A DNA stretch of 64,000 bases from Paragonimus skrjabini miyazakii (Eukaryota > Platyhelminthes > Trematoda > Plagiorchiida > Troglotrematidae), in contig JTDE01001043.1 in assembly GCA_014338405.1 (NCBI GenBank), positions 30,907 to 94,906 on the forward strand, given 5' to 3'. Below are positions 46,571 to 58,170 of this stretch, piece after piece; position 1 is the first letter of the stretch; each line of letters opens with the position of its first letter. The notes under the pieces are model-generated. The model made no database searches, was not told the origin of the DNA, and saw nothing but the letters and a program-made list of their open reading frames with translations. Both the position numbers and the translations under genes were made by a program.

Positions 46571-47017
46571 GACTTTAGAACCCTTCTGGACAGCTTCTTG
46601 AGAGTGACCGAGCAGTTATCAGATAACATGGCTAAAGCCTTAATGTGCAAAAGGTACGTTGATGATGTGGTTTTTATCGTTATTCACCATTTCGATTTGC
46701 TTTTCAAGCAATTTGACAATATTCATCTGAAACTCTGCTCATCTGAAGAAACTGAATCGGACAACAGATTAGTATTTCTAGATATACTCATTACTAAATG
46801 TGTGGACGATATTTTGAAGAGTTCGGTCCATCGCAAACCAACATGGGATTACCAGTTTTGCTTCGATAGCATACAAACGTTGACTTGTCAGTATTGTTTC
46901 ATGAACCAGGGCGTATTCCTACCTCTGGTGGGTTACACACAGAACAAGAAGTACGAAGAAAAACCCATTGGCAAAACAAATACTGCCCGAAATCCAGCGA
47001 GACTTTTAACAGGGTGA
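46562..47017 (+). pseudogene. PLE reverse transcriptase, palm (copy B)
   Basis: KRYVDDVVFIVIHHFDLLF carries the catalytic YVDD, followed by LVFLDILITK and SVHRKPTWDYQFCF, the PLE thumb transition. The residues before about position 10 are not PLE. The frame ends at 47,015 before the nuclease. Confidence 0.75.
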
Positions 47018-47462
47018 ATACCTGCTCGGTTACTCCTAGTTCAAGCCACTAGGGGACCATTTCTCAATAATTACGAAAGTAGCTGGTCGAAATCTTTTTC
47101 TTCCCCGTCGCATACGAGTTCATTTGCACTGAAGTTTACATAGGCAGAACAGATAGACAATCATGATGGCGATTAACCGAACACATCCCGATATGGTTTG
47201 AAGGAGGAACGACGCACTAACCACAACTTGATCAGCCAACTTCTGTATATTCTACATCGATTACTAGCCAACTCATGACAACAGGTCCTCAAGTTGTTCC
47301 ACATAGTCCAGTGAAGTAAATGCTAAGCAGTGGGAACCAAGTTACTAGCTTTTAGTGAGGCAGTGCTTATCTGAGCATATCATCCGGCGTTGTAGGAAGA
47401 AAAGTGACTGAAACATCCCATCGGGTTCCTGTGGTCTTGAATACATAAGGTGATGAATGACC
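46575..47462 (+). mobile_element. Penelope-like element copy B
   Basis: The RT palm starts abruptly at about 46,578, in step with copy C from its LTLADIFLG region on, and the similarity runs to about 47,460, where both copies have AAAAGTG(A/G)(C/T)TGAAACA and related words at the end of the ORF. The RT-to-nuclease distance is about 146 bp shorter than in copies C and D, so an internal deletion is present. Confidence 0.75.
47100..47340 (+). pseudogene. PLE GIY-YIG nuclease (copy B)
   Basis: In one frame the sequence reads AYEFICTEVYIGRTDRQS, then after a stop WRLTEHIPIWFEGG, matching the nuclease of copies C and D, including the YIGRTDR and EH positions. Stops break it, so no long ORF covers it. 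Confidence 0.6.
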
Positions 47463-47464
47463 AT

Positions 47465-48800
47465 CTCGGAGATCCGATTACTACAACACTCAATGGAATA
47501 TCACAACACGGCTGTAGGATATGGTCAAACCCGACAGTGTATGGATCACGGTCGACACGAGAGGCCAAACGAACCAACATTGGGGAAGATAGGCCCAACG
47601 GAAAAAAATTCACCACAGAAAACGTCAACGAAACTCACGGAACCAGGCAAATGAGCACAAGACATTTAATCGACAATCACACCGCATTCTAGACTGGGAT
47701 TCACAAACGCCAGCGCACGAGCGGCATGGTAACGTGCAAACTGGACAACAAGGACTGCCTTATCAAGTGATTTTTCGTTACAACTATATTTGGCGTGAGT
47801 GAATGTGTATGTAGCCGCCGTTTGTCTGGTTATCTGGTGCATATAATTGGGATGTTTTTTGTTTAAGACTGTTACCAGTAAACAAGCTGATAACATATCG
47901 CAACACTTCTTCCTTGTGCATTTTGTTCACTCATTTTGTTGGTCAATTAATGTATACATGAAACTTGACTCTCGCTAATCATTCTAGTGCCACTCGAACA
48001 CCATTGTCCGTTTTCGTAAATTATACACACCTAATGACAACCAAATAAATGTATACAGGCCAAAGAGTTGTTTTATCTCCAATTCCCACTTGGCTTTAGG
48101 GTGTGTGTGGATCGCTTGAACAGCAAATGTTTTCGTTGTTTGAAGAGATGACAGAATCAGTCATGTATACCTTACGAAAAAAAACGACACGTTGGCGGTT
48201 TTCGAATACACAGGGCGACAACACTTTTTCAGTTGTTACTTTTGGAGAAGTTCTCATTCACAACATCGGAGGACCAGCGTTGCACACTGATTCAGTGATT
48301 CACTCCCGTGATTGTGTCTGCAAATTGCTTGTTCATTTGTTGTGACTGTCGCATTACTGACCATTGTTTTCTCACCAAAATCCCCAGACCATGCCATCTT
48401 CCACGGGGCCTAATAGGTGATTGGATTGTATTTATAGTCCGAAATTCAGTAACACAACAGGTCGAGGATTTATCTAAATTTACGCTCGTTCACCTTCATT
48501 CACACTTTCGCTACGTCCAACAGAGAAATGAATATACAAGTAAAGATCCTTCCCAAGGACAGACAAGCGCATGTTGCGAGATGTATGCAATTCATTTAAG
48601 TTCATCAGCTGCATACATAAAATACATACATTCCATGCATAATAGCAAAACAGGCAGGAAGAGGTACGGTTGACCAGGCAACCAAAATTGTAACACTGAG
48701 TTCCCTTTAATAACTTCATCTGCGCAGAAGGAAGACATATGTTGCGATATGTTAACATTTCGTTTACTGTCACACTAGAACGCATGTCGGTGAGTTCACA
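47465..48800. other. spacer between PLE copies B and C, with scraps of another repeat
   Basis: Two occurrences of the repeat around TAACATATCGCAACA lie here: 47,878-47,905 (plus) and, inverted, about 48,700-48,790. The second ends just before the RT of copy C. Other frames (121 codons at 48,308-48,673 plus, 101 codons overlapping on minus) are unassigned. Confidence 0.4.
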
Positions 48801-48810
48801 AGCTATGTAG

Positions 48811-49305
48811 TCGATTGACGTTGACTCCCTTCTTACTATCGTTCCTCTTCATGAGACAGCTGAGTTTTTATGTGGTTTTATTTCCAGCCAAAACTGTGCT
48901 ATATATATTCTACTTGAATGTCTTAAAGATATCATTTTATCGTATACAGAAAATATCAGGTACAATTTTGAAGGGCTTTCTTATAGACAAGTAGACGGAG
49001 TGGATATGGGTGGTCAGTTAGGCCCAACATTAGCTGACATCTTCTTGGGAATGACTGAACGGCAATTCTCTGATAATATTTCCAAAGCCTTATTGTACAA
49101 GCGGTATGTTGATGATATTTTGATTTTTATGGATACTCATCATTTTGATTTATTTCTTAACCTTCTTAACTCTATTGATCCGAACCTATCATTGTCTCAC
49201 GAAAATGAATCAAACGGCAGTTTAGCATTTTCAGATGTGCTCATCACTAGGCGTGGGGATGGAACATTACAACGATCGGCCCATCGCAAAGCAACATGGA
49301 GCTGA
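48811..49305 (+). pseudogene. PLE reverse transcriptase (copy C)
   Basis: The open frame reaches upstream of any start codon to 48,811 and codes SIDVDSLLTIVPLHET, YRQVDGVDMGGQLGPTLADI, YKRYVDDILIFMDTHHF with intact catalytic aspartates, and SDVLITRRGDGTLQ. The finger motif has GGQLG where MGSPLG is usual. It closes after HRKATWS at 49,305. Confidence 0.8.
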
Positions 49306-49594
49306 CAGTATCTTCAGTTCTCCAGCTTTGTTCCGATAGCATACAAACGGAGTTTGATCAAAACTCTATTTCATAGGGCCAGGCGTATATGAACCCCTGA
49401 TAAGTTGCAGATGGAACAAGGAATACTGAGAAAAAAAAGTTGCTAGCAAACGGATATCCTGAAAAGTTCAGGCATTCACAGCATGATGAACAAATGTAAT
49501 GAATCAGTGCAAATAGCTAGAAAGAAAGATATATTTCTATTTTTGCAATTTAAAGGTTATCATCTGGCAAACGGCACCAAGCACAAATTGCAGT

Positions 49595-50041
49595 GTGACC
49601 TACCCCGTACGTATGCGGCTGCCTAATTACACTTGGTTCAAACCACCAAAGGACCACAATCCCGAAGACAATCTGTCTGACCATTCCGTCTCTCATGTTG
49701 TCTATCAGTTCACTTGCAGCTGCTGCGACGTGTACATAGGCAGAACAGACCGACGGCTATCTCAGCGAGTGGTAGAACACGTCCCAAACTGGTTAAAACA
49801 ACTCACAATACAACAGCACGAAACCAGTGCTTCCGTTACTGGAAGCCCCGCATCACCGATTGCCAGACACCTCACAATAACGGGACCCCAGTTTGACCCG
49901 CTAAGATCATTTAAAACATTGTTACGCCATCAGAACCCGAAGCTACTGGCCTTTAGCGAAACCATGCTGATCAGAGCTCACCAGCCGGCGCTATGTGCAC
50001 AAAAGTGGTTGAAACAGCCCACAGGGTTGCCGTGGTGGTGA
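49595..50041 (+). pseudogene. PLE GIY-YIG endonuclease (copy C)
   Basis: 148 codons contain VVYQFTCSCCDVYIGRTDRR, then LSQRVVEHVPNWL, which gives the YQF...YIG core, the catalytic arginine position and the glutamate-histidine pair of PLE nucleases, with the cysteine pair typical of EN-positive PLEs. It ends AQKWLKQPTGLPWW. The domain is well preserved but is separated from the RT by stops in the linker. Confidence 0.85.
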
Positions 50042-50132
50042 TGACATAATACATGGTGGGAATGTATGCGTGTCCATACTCTGTCTCTATTTGTTTGTCA
50101 TACATAATGAGAATAAAGACATATAGGCAAAC

Positions 50133-50814
50133 ATGTTTTCGATAATTCATCTTCAGGCCGGTACAATTACTGCTTTATTCAAATTTATGAAGGGAACCAA
50201 CTGTTTGACATTTTTAAAAAGACGAATTCCCGCTGATTCATGCAAGCTGCTCCGACGAATTGCTAGCTTGAAATGCAAGATTGCTCGAGAACGGGTGAAG
50301 ATGTTCTCTCTCCGACTCTATATCAACAGGTCGTTATACACGGTTTATCATGAAATGTTTGAGAATAGGTCGACTGAAACCAAGCATTGGGAACCTAAAG
50401 TGTATCAGTACTGCTCACATTGAAACTGCACGAACGCGTATAATGGAATTACGTCAACCTAATGCACGTCGCATACACCTTGTGGAGAACCTACCGCTTC
50501 TGTGTCGCATTACTTTTGTCAATTTTTGCAAAATGGTTGTTGATCGAACAAAGAAATTGAGTCTGGAATGTCTTCACAAGTCTTTGGAGAAATCAGAAGA
50601 TGAACTATGTCCTCGAGATCCCAGTATGTACATTCTGAACCTATCTTCTATGCCACTTGATGTGCTACAGTTAGAAGGATTGTCGCTAGGACTTGAGTAC
50701 AAAGTTCATCCAAATAAGTTAGACCGCATATCAATAGAGGCCCAATTCGAGAATCTTTTTGACCAGTTATCAGATTTGCATACTACTAGTTTGGACAATC
50801 ATAACTGGTTTTAA
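50133..50814 (+). pseudogene. PLE N-terminal region (copy D)
   Basis: Two overlapping frames hold this part. The first (50,133-50,423) has LKRRIPADSCKLLRRI. The second (50,350-50,814) has YILNLSSMPLDVLQLEGLSL and KVHPNKLDRISIEAQFENLF, the conserved NLS...L.....LS.G..F block upstream of PLE RTs. A frameshift lies between them. Confidence 0.65.
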
Positions 50815-50847
50815 AAAAAGCTGACCGACATTGCCTATGAGTTCATT

Positions 50848-51264
50848 ATGACACCATCAAGAGATAAATGTGCTCTCACAACTGGTCATCTTAAATCTCT
50901 AAAAGACCTGATAACTAAAAACGTTGTCTTCCTGAAGCCAGTTAAATTTTTGAATGCCGCAGTTATGGGTAAAGAAGAGTATACTCGAAAAATGTTGTCC
51001 ATACTGAGTGACGAAAGCAAATTCCAAAGTATTGGCAAAGTGGAAAAGGTGACTGATAAGGAAGCAAGAATAATTCGACACCTTGAGTTGTTGCTACTAC
51101 ATGGAATAATTGATGAAGGTATTTTTAAATCTCCAAAACCCAGTGGCTTATCAACACCGCAACTGTACGGCCTACCTAAAACACACAAACCTGGTGTGCC
51201 ACTCAGACCGATTCTGTCTATGAGCAATGCCCCACAGCACAAACTGGCGCGATGGTTGGTATAG
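50848..51264 (+). pseudogene. PLE reverse transcriptase, fingers (copy D)
   Basis: 139 codons with LKSLKDLITKNVVFLKPVKF, where KPDKG is usual, EEYTRKMLSILSD, and LYGLPKTHKPGVPLRPILS followed by APQHKLARWLV, a textbook PLE motif. A TAG at 51,262 interrupts the frame, and the same frame then continues with SFDLIEDFNKVNLAYKGKC and TLFTNVPLHETIEFI to about 51.45 kb. Confidence 0.8.
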
Positions 51265-51830
51265 GCTCTGACGTCATTAAAACGGAAATTTGGCACACAT
51301 ATCGTTAAAGACTCATTTGATTTAATTGAAGATTTCAACAAAGTCAACCTAGCATACAAAGGCAAGTGTTCAGGATACGTCCAAACATTGTTCACTAATG
51401 TCCCATTGCACGAGACAATTGAATTTATATGCAGTCTGATCGAGAATGAAGGTTGATATAAAAATTCCCACGGATATGCTTAAACTGTCTCTACTACTGT
51501 GCAAAGAAAATATCAGTTTCAGTTTTTAGAGTGAACCTTATCGACAAACAGACGGGGTCGCCATGGGGAGTCTATTAAGACCGATGCTAGCGGATTTTTT
51601 CAAGCTAATGGTAGAAAAGCGAATGGCTCAGGACATTTCGCCGCTGCCGTTGTACAAACGCTATGTGGATGATATTCTCGTGTTTGCGCAATCTTCGCAA
51701 AGGATCGATAAGATAATGAATCAGTTCAACATGTCATGTTAATCTGACAGTCATCTGTGAAGTGGAAAAGAACGGATGCCTACCGTTTTTAGACATCCTC
51801 ATCGGTCGCAAGGATTAGTGAAAAGAAATG
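51265..51830 (+). pseudogene. PLE reverse transcriptase, palm in pieces (copy D)
   Basis: After TLFTNVPLHETIEFI the frame shifts, giving TDGVAMGSLLRPMLADFFKL (MGSLLRP for MGSPLGP) and YKRYVDDILVFAQSSQR with the catalytic YVDD intact. A stop follows, and FLDIL-like sequence is in another frame near 51.79 kb. No single long ORF covers it. Confidence 0.7.
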
Positions 51831-51886
51831 CATATTGAAAACCCACCTGGACTGGTCAGTACAGCTACCTCACAAGCTTTGCACTA

Positions 51887-52204
51887 ATGAAGAACAAGCG
51901 AGCATTGGTCAGAATACTGTTCACGCGTTCCAGACGCATTTGTTCATCAGAATGTTTAGCTGATGAACTCCGATTGCTTACAACGACGTTACAGGATAAT
52001 GGGTATTCGCTGAGGTTTATCAACAGACACAGCCAGCAACGTGTACCAGTAGACGAGGTTTCCACGGTTGGGAAGAAGAAAGTCTACATTGAACTACCAT
52101 TCAAAGGTGACACTTCTTCGCTTCGAACAACAAAAAGCCTCGTCGCCTCCATTAAGCGAGCATACAATGCGGCTGAGATCGTAGTCGTTGAACGAATTTG
52201 TTAG
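51887..52204 (+). pseudogene. PLE linker (copy D)
   Basis: 105 codons with KRALVRILFTRSRRICSSEC, DNGYSLRFINRHSQQR and KKVYIELPFKGDTSSLRTTK: the thumb-to-nuclease linker with the conserved NGY and LPF-GD features. It ends with a TAG 60 bp before the nuclease frame. Confidence 0.75.
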
Positions 52205-52249
52205 CTACCGTCACCTTCAGTAAAAAGAGAGCAACCTATTGGTGCCAAC

Positions 52250-52584
52250 TCACATTGTAGTTATCAATTTGTGTGTAACTGCGGCGAAAGTTACATCGGC
52301 AGAAGAGATAGATGCTTGAACTCTAGGACGAAGGAACATCTGCCAAAATGGGTTCAGGATGTGACTGCGCAGTCTACTCCCTTCGTCCCTGGATCACGCA
52401 AACTTCGGGCCTTGTCTATTGCCAGACACATGTTGGCCACCGGATTAATCCTGAATCAACATTCAGGATTAAAATGAATCACGCGAATCCGCGTTTCGCT
52501 GAGGCAGTCGCGAATAGTCGTCTCAAGCCAACAATGTGTGTACAAAAGCAATTATATGTAAGCCTTAGACTCTCATGGACCTAA
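52250..52584 (+). pseudogene. PLE GIY-YIG endonuclease (copy D)
   Basis: YQFVCNCGESYIGRRDRCL and SRTKEHLPKWV give the nuclease core, including YIG, the arginine and the EH pair. The frame 52,271-52,477 covers the core, and a second frame to 52,584 finishes with FAEAVANSRLKPTMC. A frameshift splits the two. Confidence 0.75.
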
Positions 52585-52824
52585 TCGTTTTGCGTTGTTG
52601 TTCTCCACCTAATTTGCTATTTTATTTTCTCAACCCCCCACCCTAATAGTGTCATATATATGTTCCTGGTTATTGTTATTTGGTACTGAAGAGGCAATAC
52701 AAAATGCAGGCATCTACCTCTGTCCGTCTTCTTACTGCTTTATTCAAATTATATAAGAAGTTAGTAGAGTTAGATCGAGATATCGGTCACTGGTCAGTCA
52801 GTTAGCGATGGCTTGATTGGTCGA

Positions 52825-53160
52825 TTACAACACGCTTGTCCATTGATTTGACCACGCAGGTTGGCCGTCGATCCGATGGATTTGTGGCCATGGTAAGTGA
52901 ACAAACCGTTTTTGATGACATAATACCGGGTTAAGCAACCTGACTGCGTTAGCATCGGCAATACAGATTGCTCTAATTCGGACCGCTTTTGATGAGTTGC
53001 CTGGCACGCGATATACCACTTTGCATGCTTTACGTTTGCGACTGATGAGAACAAACGAAGTGTTAACATATCGCAGCATGTCTTGTTTCTGCGCTGACGA
53101 ACAAAAATTGCACTGATATTTACAGCAGACAAAAAAGGCAGATCTCTTTCTTTCAACCAA
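52825..53160 (-). pseudogene. unassigned conserved fragment (repeat family X)
   Basis: A 111-codon minus frame with KVVYRVPGNSSKAVRIRAIC and ADANAVRLLNPVL. A diverged version (VYRVPRNRSKMKRFRML, then ETNSIRLLMSS) is in the minus frame at 23,460-23,579 next to PLE copy A. The part coding SAQKQDMLRYVNTSF corresponds to the TAACATATCGCA repeat also found at 47.9, 48.7 and possibly 54.9 kb. It is a dispersed element, function unknown. Confidence 0.4.
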
Positions 53161-53408
53161 AGTTGTTTACGGAAAACTACCTAGCCAAGAATGCTAGGGA
53201 TAGAACTTCGGCGGTGAAGCGCATTTCAGACTGTCGAGCAAACGCTAATAAGATTCATGCTTGGCTACTGATTCATCAAATGGTGATTCTGACAGGTCTG
53301 TTGTAGATAAACACATGCCAGTTAACTTGATTTTTCAACATAGTGAGTGATGTTTTTACTAGCGGAAGAGATAAGAAAAAGATCCTAGAGTAAAGCGCCG
53401 AAGATCCT

Positions 53409-54203
53409 ATGGTAGTTAACGTGGGTGTTTTTTTCGACTGCTGTCTGCTATCGCCATGTGGTGATAGCAGATATGTGCTGCCTATCATTCTATGCTTCAA
53501 GACAGGCATTTCCATTCCTACTTTCTTTATTGTAGGCAATCCGCTTGAGCCTGTGAACAGTTTCACATACTCGTCAGGTTGCAATACTGCTGATGTGATA
53601 TCAGCGAGAATAGCAAAGGCACTAGTCGCATTTGCCAAACTGTGTCATCTCTGGCGTCGAAAAGACGCTCGGTCGTCGCTGAAGGGAAGGGGATATAATG
53701 TTTCTGTGCGCTCCATTTTGTTTTATGGTTCGGAAACGTGGCCTGTTCGCAAAGAAGATATCAACAGGCTTGCGGTATTTGACCATCGTTGTCTCCGCCA
53801 ATTATCCCACATTAGGTGGACTGATCGCGTGAGCAACGTGGCAATTCGCCGGCGCGTATTCCGGAGCTCTCGGAATGCGCGATCAATTGGTCAACTACTC
53901 ACGGTGCATAGCTTGCGACAGTTAGGTCAAGTACTTCGTATGCCAACTGTGCGTTTACCATACAGAGCATTGTATACTGAAACCATCAACAGTTGGGTGA
54001 AACCACATGGCGATCAGGCAACAACACGGTCACGAAATATGACGACCCCGACTGTTCCATTGAGCAGAATGGGTAGGTGTCGCCTGCCTGGTTGGGATTC
54101 TCGTGATCACTCAAATCACTGGTTAGAAACGCTATCCGAGATGGCGGTGTGTCGCAGTCAATGGTGTACCTGCATCCATACCATTTCTAGTTTTTCTGCT
54201 TAG
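53409..54203 (+). pseudogene. LINE reverse transcriptase C-terminal part
   Basis: The 264-codon frame contains RSILFYGSETWPVRKEDINR, LAVFDHRCLRQLSHIRWTDR and LRQLGQVLRMPTVRLPYRAL, the post-RT region of RTE/CR1-type LINEs, ending CRSQWCTCIHTISSFSA. The N-terminal 30 codons before CFKTGISIPTFFIVG are probably not part of the protein. RT palm and endonuclease are absent, so this is a 5'-truncated copy. It matches the minus copy at 61.1-61.8 kb into the 3' UTR. Confidence 0.75.
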
Positions 54204-54335
54204 TCTTTTATTAATTTTCAAACTTCTTAGTAGCGTTTTCTTCCAGAATATTCCACGTCACTGTAGAGGTGTGCGGCGGCCCGAGCCACAGTACCTTTTG
54301 GTCAGGCTCATGGCTGCTATGATGAGGATGGTAGT
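54204..54335 (+). repeat. 3' UTR of the 53.4 kb LINE
   Basis: CTTAGTAGCGTTTTCT and the following 80 bp are shared with the sequence after the stop of the 61.1 kb minus copy, ending near a TGATGAGGATGG word. This supports a shared LINE 3' end. Confidence 0.55.
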
Positions 54336-54339
54336 ACCT

Positions 54340-57300
54340 ACAGTCATATGATATTTCGTAAATTCATCCTCACATGAACAGATCATCTGTGGAGGTGCAA
54401 TGGCTGTAGAGAAACACGAGATCCAAACAAAGTGCTGTGAACCACACGAACGAACGAGGACCATCTTTGACACCAAATCAGCGACAGTGCCTAGAGAAAT
54501 ACAGCGTTTAGTGATCTCATATCTGAGTTCCGTGTACATTTCGTACGAACAACTTTTCAGCAACATATGGACCCACATTAAAGTGGACCTTAAAAAATGA
54601 TTCAACCAGCAGAGTCCCAAAAATATAGGACACTCGGGCCTCCAGAGACCTAACCATAGGTTGCATTCAGTCCATTTACGAGGCTACTGTAAAACTGAGC
54701 TCGCTTCAGAGCATCTTCTGACAGCATCCTCCAGTTTGTGCTTGGTGAAAACAGGAGGACATTTTTCGTTAGGGAGCATTTCGCGCCTGAGGTGGATTAA
54801 GTGGTCAAAAAGTGTGCAGAAGTCAAGCCTAGTTTCAGGTTGTCAAGTCCGACCAACTGACTGCGGCTGCGATTGAAGTATACATATACAAGCTGGAAGC
54901 CTGGTCGGAATAAATGTCATTTATCTCGAGAACCGAGGTAGTAACATATCGCAAACCTCAGGAATGATCGCATCCATCCGCATGTGAAGAGCACAAGCCA
55001 AATTATGGAGAGCAAACAATTGTAAGTGTTAGAAGAAAAATTTGATACAACCAATGTAATAGATTAAACAGGTTAACCGTGTTGAAGGATGAGTTCCTTT
55101 TTTTATTATTGAAATCGGGAAAATGTGAGAATACTGATTTTCAGTGCATTCGGGCATCATAAGCTTATACTGATTGCACTTGCAGTGATACATATGATGT
55201 CTCCACTATTTACATAGCCATACCCGCAGACGTGTATGTGTTTAATGTTTTGGTTTTCGATAGGCGCTCCACGACTAACGATCTTCTTGGAAACACCTGG
55301 GTTTGCAGTTGGTGGACATTGAAAAGGCCGCCACAAAAACAGTTGAGTGGGTATTTCATTGACCAAATATCACGAGAGTATTGTTTTCATACTGAGAAAT
55401 GTATAAAGCGCGAAGTATAATAGCTCAGACTGAAGAGAATTCATAACCTTGCTTCATAATTAACGTCTATGCTCAATTGTTTCGAAGACACCTATATTAG
55501 TAGACATACTATAGGGCAACTTGGCACAGCACATTCAACGACCGTATGCAGGCCATTCGACGGTTTTTTGTGAGGTTTGGAGCGTCCACTAGTTATGGAT
55601 TTTAAGAACACTCAAAACTAACGGCCCGGCAAAAGACTGGTACTGTGATGTCAGTCCTGCATCGACATGTAGACAAGCCGTCTGGAAAATAAAGGCGGGG
55701 GAAAATGACTACTTTTTTACGACATGGAAGCTAACACACAATGCTACCCACGGGAGGACGTCAACAGAGAATTATCAAGATCTCAATAGGCGCTTGTACA
55801 CACCGGCTGCAAACTCTTGCTCAATCACATCAAATGACTTCACACCCTCAGTTAAATACAATTATAACTTGCAACGCTACATGATTAATTTAGCTCAGCA
55901 TGCCATGGGTAAGTTATCTTCGTTCGACTTAGGCCAGAATTAACAGGGTAGCCACTGTCCCCCGTCATCTGGCGCTTTATTAAACAATAGCACTGCAATT
56001 GATCATGAACTAAGTAGAATGCCCACTGCTTCACCGGACGACTATAGCAGCATACAATGGATATTCTTCTATCTTGCAACCGAAAGCATCCAGCGTGAAA
56101 AAATACCAATACATCGACGTCAATCACGGCTAATTAATACAGAACCATTTATAACAGCTTTGACGTCCGCTGGAAAGCGGAGTTTTTTTTGACATCAAAC
56201 TGAATTCGAACGTCGCCCTGATCACGTTGATAGCCAGGTATTAATCTTGTTAACGAAGAGTTTAACGTCACAAGTTTACCTCAGCTGGAACATTTACTCA
56301 TTGATGAAAAGACGAAGAGTTCTCAAGCTCACAATGAAGGCTGTTTCCGATGGTTACGGAACAGAACACTTGCCAAGATGTCGAACACCGATGCCAGAAC
56401 CCCCCCCCCTCTCAATGTAACATACTGACATTTGTTGACCTAGGTACGTTTAATTAAGGTTATTTTTATTAGGTAGTCTGAATTATATCATTGTAGGCTC
56501 TCTAAGATAAGATATACCATCGATTGATCCTGACTTACACAATACGTTACCATCAAACTATGATGAAGGAATACACGTCGAGGTGGACAAAAGTAACGCA
56601 TACAAGTGATTCCAACTAACAGATGGAAAGTAAAATAGTCGGCACAACACCGCCTAATATTTGCTACCATGTAACCGAACGATTAGAAGTGGACTTGGAT
56701 GTTGCCAAGCTGTTCAGGACTAGACAAGAGCAAAATAGTGTCCCAGCAGTCATTTGATGAATGTTGATTTGATTAACACGGACCACAGTCTAGCCTACCA
56801 GGAGAACGGGTGAAATTTGGTCACAAACGGTTGAACGTACTTTAGTGTTGCGTTTCGCGGTTAATTAACAAGCAAGTAAGGTTTGGCTCAAAAAAATGCA
56901 TACCGTTTATTCCCGAGAGAACTCGATATAAAAAATCGTTTGCGTACGGCTTTCAGTTACGTATCTTCACACAACGCGTTTAACGCGTTGGAAAATATAC
57001 CGTGTATAAGTGTTAGTTCCTAGCAGGCACCGTACAATCATTTTGCGAACTCCCAAGGATGATCCAACTGGAAACGGCGTGTATAGGCAAACGTAAATAA
57101 AGTGACGTAAAAAGATGGTCGAACTACACAAAACATATTTGAATTGATTTCAGTCCATCTTTCGTCGTCTCAAAGGTCTTTAAAAAAAGTTCACGTATTC
57201 AATCGGTAAAACGTTGCTAAGGCTAAACTACAACTTGTGAACAGACCACACAAGTAGGACACGCCGGAGCGCAGTGTCCAGGACGAAGCTTACGAAAAAA

Positions 57301-58170
57301 TTATCAAACTTTCAAAAATGTAAGACTAGTCGTCGAAGCCGACCAGCAACTGTGAGACTTAAGGGTTAATTCACGTATTTTGAACTTTACAATGTAAAAC
57401 GCCTCAAGGGTTTCAGTGATCTAAGTTGTAAAATGACCATTCTCGGTTGGAGAAGGCATTTTTGAGATATGATGTTAATTCAAGGCAGTAGACCCAACAC
57501 TTGGTGCAAAGATCATGATAATCATGAGAAATCATGAAAATGATAGATCATGAAAAATACAAAAAGGAATGAAATCTCCGGCGGTTGATCACCCAACAAT
57601 TACCATAAGCATGGTTTCAAACTTCAGGGAATAAAACGTGATGAAAAGCAACGATAGAAGTAAGCAGACGAGAGCAGCAACAGGAGGCAGGCTAACTAAA
57701 AGTATGCACAAAAGCAAGACGGTTGCCCAACAGAGAAGACCTTGGTCTTCGAGAGAGGGAAGAATGATTCCTGGATTTACGCGCCGCTAACCGATTGGGT
57801 TGCACGAGCCGCCTGCAAATGGGAGACCAGATGCTCAGAACCTCCGAGGTGAAACAGCACCTTCAACGTTTTAGCTGGTAACAAACTGAAATGAGAAAGA
57901 TGAATTAAATACATGATCAGGCACGGATACACGAAGTCAATTCATTCAAACGTCTTGCTAATATACAACAGAATTATGGTTAAAAAAACAAGAGGTAGAC
58001 GTTTTTGACTCGATGCGTGACTTAGTCGACTTTTGCATGACCGCAGGTTAGTAAAAAGTGATAGTTACAGACAGAGTGAGCATCGAAACTTGTCTGCAAG
58101 CTATCCACGGTAGGTTGTTTGCAATGTGTTTGAGAACAGTAGGTGAGGTGTTAAGAAGGTTTCAAAGCTA
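54340..58170. other. no recognisable gene
   Basis: Short frames only. A 120-codon minus frame at 54,258-54,620 crosses into the LINE 3' UTR and looks spurious. A run of ten C lies at 56,400-56,409, ATCATGA-type words repeat at 57,505-57,560, and a 19-nt near-perfect palindrome is at 56,972-56,990. Confidence 0.4.

Larger units (their letters stand above)
48805..50117 (+). mobile_element. Penelope-like element copy C (5'-truncated)
   Basis: It begins inside the RT (SIDVDSLLTIVPLHET from 48,811), continues through palm, linker and GIY-YIG nuclease to the ORF end at 50,041, and has an AATAAA signal at 50,112. Motif positions are 2,557-2,561 bp before the same motifs in copy D, so the two stand head to tail at unit length. 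Confidence 0.8.
50133..52750 (+). mobile_element. Penelope-like element copy D (nearly full length)
   Basis: All PLE regions are present in order: N-terminal region, RT fingers, palm, linker and GIY-YIG nuclease, over about 2.45 kb. The 19-mer TTACTGCTTTATTCAAATT occurs at 50,167-50,185, near the element start, and again at 52,732-52,750, after the ORF end, 2,565 bp apart. That matches the unit period to copy C and suggests a pseudo-LTR or tandem arrangement. The reading frame is broken by at least four stops or frameshifts. Confidence 0.85.

Noticed and set aside
51940..51975. GCTGATGAAC as a hammerhead
   Set aside because: Coding sequence of the PLE linker; stem II and GAAA are absent.
53030..53075. 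CTGATGAGAACAAACGAAG as a hammerhead core
   Set aside because: Stem II would have at most one pair, the 3' core is GAAG, and no cleavage triplet or stem I follows.
54258..54620. 120-codon minus frame
   Set aside because: It runs antisense into the LINE 3' UTR and has no recognisable domain.
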